Assembly (NCBI GenBank): GCA_963696025.1
Contig: CAVOII010000010.1
Location: 682,001 to 746,000 of the forward strand
Length of the DNA: 64,000 nucleotides
Source: JABCYV01 sp963696025
GTDB taxonomy: Bacteria > Acidobacteriota > Terriglobia > Terriglobales > Acidobacteriaceae
Direction of reading: 5' to 3'
Shown here in pieces: positions 61,599-64,000 of the stretch. Under the pieces are notes generated by a model. That model worked only from the letters and a program-made list of their open reading frames with translations, was not told where the DNA came from and did no database searches. Numbering within the stretch: the stretch's first letter is position 1; each line of letters begins with the position of its first letter. The position numbers and the translations under genes are program-made.

Positions 61599-64000
61599 AT
61601 GGCGACGCAGACATTCCCCGAAACAGAAATCACAACCGATGTAAAGAAACCGGCCCCGCAATACGTCTACTTCTTCGGCGGCGGGAAGGCCGACGGTAAC
61701 GGCAAGATGAAAGATGAACTGGGCGGCAAGGGTGCCGGCTTGGCTGAGATGACCAATGCAGGGTTGCCCGTCCCTCCGGGGTTCACCATCCAGACGGAAG
61801 CATGCCGGGAATATATGCGGCACGGAGGTGTATCGACCGAGGTTGACCACCAGATGGAAGACGCACTCGCGCGCCTCGAACAATTGCAGGCGCAGAAGCT
61901 GGGCAAAGGCGAGAGCCCTCTGCTCGTGAGCGTGCGTTCCGGTGCAAAGTTCTCTATGCCGGGCATGATGGACACGATTTTGAATCTTGGCCTGAACGAT
62001 GAGAGCGTCGAGGCACTGGCGAAACGCAGCCACAATCCTCGCTTTGCGGCTGACTCTTATCGACGTCTGATCCAGATGTTCGGTAACGTGGTGCTGGACA
62101 TTCCCAAGGCGGAGTTTGACGAAGTCTTCGACGCCAAGAAGAAGCAAAAGAAAGTGAATCTTGATACCGGCCTCGACGCTAAAGCCTTGAAAGAGGTCAT
62201 TGCGGAATACAAGAAGGTCGTCAAAAAGCACACCAAGAGCGACTTCCCCCAGGATCCGCACGATCAACTGGTCATGGCGCGTGATGCTGTATTCCGCTCC
62301 TGGCAGAACGACCGCGCCAAGCATTATCGCCGGATCAACAATATTTCCGACGATCTAGGGACAGCGGTCAACGTGCAGGCCATGGTGTTCGGCAACCTTG
62401 GCGAGACCAGTGGCACGGGCGTGGGCTTCACTAGAAATCCTGCTACCGGCGCGAAGGAATTTTACGGCGAGTTCCTGATGAACGCTCAAGGCGAGGACGT
62501 GGTTTCGGGTGTGCGCACACCGGTTCCAATCCTCGAACTGCAAAAGGTCATGCCGGCCGTCTATGATCAACTGCGCGACATCACCACCCGTCTGGAAAAG
62601 CACTATCGCGACATGCAGGATTTCGAGTTCACCATCCAGGATGGCAAGCTCTACATGTTGCAGACCCGCAACGGCAAACGTACGGGTCGTGCTGCCGTAC
62701 GGGTTGCCCTCCAAATGGTGGAAGAGGGATTAATCACAAAGGACGAAGCTATTTTCCGTGTGGAACCCAACCAGCTTTACGACTTCCTGGTTCCGCGGCT
62801 GGATGAAAAGAGCACCAAGGTTGAGGTGCTGGCTACGGGTCTGCCCGCGTCGCCGGGAGCAGCCGTCGGGCAAATCGTATTCACTGCCGATGAAGCAGTA
62901 GCCAAAGCTGGCCACGACAGAAAAAATCCCGTCATTCTGGTACGGGCGGAAACCACACCCGAGGACATTCATGGCATGGAGGTCGCGGTCGGCATTTTGA
63001 CTTCACGTGGTGGTATGACCAGCCACGCGGCCGTGGTCACGCGCGGCATGGGCAAATGCTGCGTGGCAGGCGCAGGCGATATTCAAGTCGACGAGCGGGC
63101 TGGGGAGATGCGCGTCAAAGGTCAGATATTCAAGGCAGGAGACTGGATCTCTCTCGATGGCACGACCGGACGCGTGATCAAGGGCAAGCTCAAGACCGTC
63201 GAAGCAAAGTCGGACGATCAGGAACTGCTGACTCTGATGAGTTGGGCCGAACCCTTCCGCAAAATCGGCGTGCGTGCCAATGCCGACATACCGCGAGATG
63301 CCATTCAGGCGCGGGCGTTTGGCGCCGAAGGGATCGGACTGTGCCGGACCGAGCACATGTTCTTTGCAGAAGATCGCATCCCGCATATGCGGGCGATGAT
63401 TCTCACTGATAACGAGGAAGACCGTCGGGCCGCGCTGAAAAAGCTGTTGCCCATGCAGCGGGCGGACTTCGCAGGTCTTTTCCGCGCGATGGATGGCCTT
63501 CCGGTCACCATTCGCCTGCTCGACCCTCCATTGCACGAATTTCTTCCCAAGCGCGAAAAGTTAATGGTGGACATCGCAGCTCTCCCCTATGCAAAGGCCC
63601 AGCAGAAAAAGGCACTCACCGACGAATATCACGAGTACGGTGCGAAACAGTTCACCGATTTGAAGAAGCTCATTCCGACACTGCTGCGGCGGGTGGAAGA
63701 GTTGCACGAGTTCAATCCCATGCTCGGCCATCGCGGCTGCCGTTTGGGAATCACCTATCCCGAGATCACGGAAATGCAGGCTCGCGCCATTTTCGAGGCT
63801 GCGGTTGAGGTCGAGAAGAAGGGCGTGAAAACACACGCGGAAGTCATGATCCCCTTGATTGCCACTGTCAAAGAGATGGCTCATCAGGGCGGCATCGTGC
63901 GCCGGGTAGCGGAAGAAGTCTTCAAAGAGAAGAAAGCGAAGGTGCACTATCTGGTTGGGACCATGATCGAGTTGCCGCGCGCCTGTCTGGTCGCGGATGA
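61599..64000 (+). CDS. ppdK: pyruvate, phosphate dikinase (N-terminal 800 residues; cut off by window edge)
   Basis: The enzyme interconverts pyruvate, ATP and phosphate with phosphoenolpyruvate, AMP and pyrophosphate. The N-terminal ATP-grasp domain (YFFGGGKADGN, then GGKGAGLAEM and VSVRSGAKFSMPGMMDT) leads to the phosphohistidine domain with catalytic His476 in GGMTSHAAVVTRG. The PEP-binding TIM barrel follows, with GLCRTEHMFF and LGHRGCRLG. A short insert, DAKKKQKKVN, appears at about 180. The start ATG is 10 bases after the glyS stop, so the genes may be co-transcribed. The gene continues past 64000. Confidence 0.95.
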   Translation, partial: MATQTFPETEITTDVKKPAPQYVYFFGGGKADGNGKMKDELGGKGAGLAEMTNAGLPVPPGFTIQTEACREYMRHGGVSTEVDHQMEDALARLEQLQAQKLGKGESPLLVSVRSGAKFSMPGMMDTILNLGLNDESVEALAKRSHNPRFAADSYRRLIQMFGNVVLDIPKAEFDEVFDAKKKQKKVNLDTGLDAKALKEVIAEYKKVVKKHTKSDFPQDPHDQLVMARDAVFRSWQNDRAKHYRRINNISDDLGTAVNVQAMVFGNLGETSGTGVGFTRNPATGAKEFYGEFLMNAQGEDVVSGVRTPVPILELQKVMPAVYDQLRDITTRLEKHYRDMQDFEFTIQDGKLYMLQTRNGKRTGRAAVRVALQMVEEGLITKDEAIFRVEPNQLYDFLVPRLDEKSTKVEVLATGLPASPGAAVGQIVFTADEAVAKAGHDRKNPVILVRAETTPEDIHGMEVAVGILTSRGGMTSHAAVVTRGMGKCCVAGAGDIQVDERAGEMRVKGQIFKAGDWISLDGTTGRVIKGKLKTVEAKSDDQELLTLMSWAEPFRKIGVRANADIPRDAIQARAFGAEGIGLCRTEHMFFAEDRIPHMRAMILTDNEEDRRAALKKLLPMQRADFAGLFRAMDGLPVTIRLLDPPLHEFLPKREKLMVDIAALPYAKAQQKKALTDEYHEYGAKQFTDLKKLIPTLLRRVEELHEFNPMLGHRGCRLGITYPEITEMQARAIFEAAVEVEKKGVKTHAEVMIPLIATVKEMAHQGGIVRRVAEEVFKEKKAKVHYLVGTMIELPRACLVAD

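Overview
The window looks like chromosomal DNA from an acidobacterium, probably class Terriglobia. The taxonomic argument rests on gene families: an acidobacterial-type VWFA protein, an Oar-like TonB-dependent receptor with a carboxypeptidase-regulatory N-terminus, a FecR protein with WGW-rich repeats, a DUF1800/DUF1501 pair, and three enzymes of the futalosine menaquinone route (MqnA, MqnC, MqnD). It is GC-rich by eye and gene-dense. I see no rRNA, tRNA, CRISPR array, transposase, integrase or phage gene. All labels come from motif reading; no database search was possible.

Layout. 1-8.4 kb: a truncated glycerate kinase, an alpha/beta hydrolase divergent from an M20 hydrolase, a YceI-like protein paired with a His-bearing four-helix membrane protein, a thioredoxin-like DUF255 protein, a complete small transcription unit for a 47-residue exported peptide, an unknown membrane protein and a CBS-pair protein. 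8.4-12.6 kb: a minus-strand run of glycine-zipper protein, DUF58 protein, DedA protein and alpha/beta hydrolase. 13.0-19.0 kb: a PDZ/GAF/PAS sensor kinase overlapping a sigma-54 activator, followed by an MlaE/MlaF-type lipid ABC transporter. 19.0-23.4 kb: an unknown protein, topA and dprA. 23.5-31.1 kb: mqnA, a VTT protein, mqnC, a processive glycosyltransferase, a prolyl aminopeptidase, a tiny membrane protein, and bioY overlapping mqnD. 31.1-36.8 kb: an M49-like metallopeptidase, a HAD hydrolase, a TPR protein and a GAF/HD-GYP protein. 37.1-40.5 kb: DUF1800 and DUF1501. 40.6-43.1 kb: lon, with an HspR-type operator over its ribosome-binding site. 43.3-51.6 kb: FecR/DUF6600 protein, a fused MoaD-MoaE, VWFA, the Oar-like receptor and an Hfq-like protein. 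51.6-64 kb: inositol monophosphatase family, DUF1684, a domain-permuted aconitase, an aldo/keto reductase, a 7Fe-type ferredoxin, recO, glyQ, glyS and the start of ppdK.

How genes fit together. The three Mqn enzymes point to menaquinone-based respiration. The kinase/regulator pair probably uses sigma-54 and may sense envelope state next to the lipid transporter. DprA, TopA and RecO are DNA-processing housekeeping genes. GlyQ and GlyS form the two-subunit glycyl-tRNA synthetase. Lon appears to be under heat-shock repression.

Beyond gene content, three things stand out. First, many genes have a TAnAAT-like -10 element so close to the start codon that their mRNAs are probably leaderless. Second, the intergenic spacers are filled with several families of imperfect palindromes, some supplying the stop codons or last codons of neighbouring genes. 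Third, several proteins are atypical: a MoaD-MoaE fusion with an internal Gly-Gly, an aconitase with its swivel domain first, an MlaF-like ATPase without the catalytic glutamate, and a short divergent Hfq. The most likely undescribed item is the 47-residue exported-peptide gene at about 6.33-6.63 kb, which has its own -10 element, strong ribosome-binding site and terminator.
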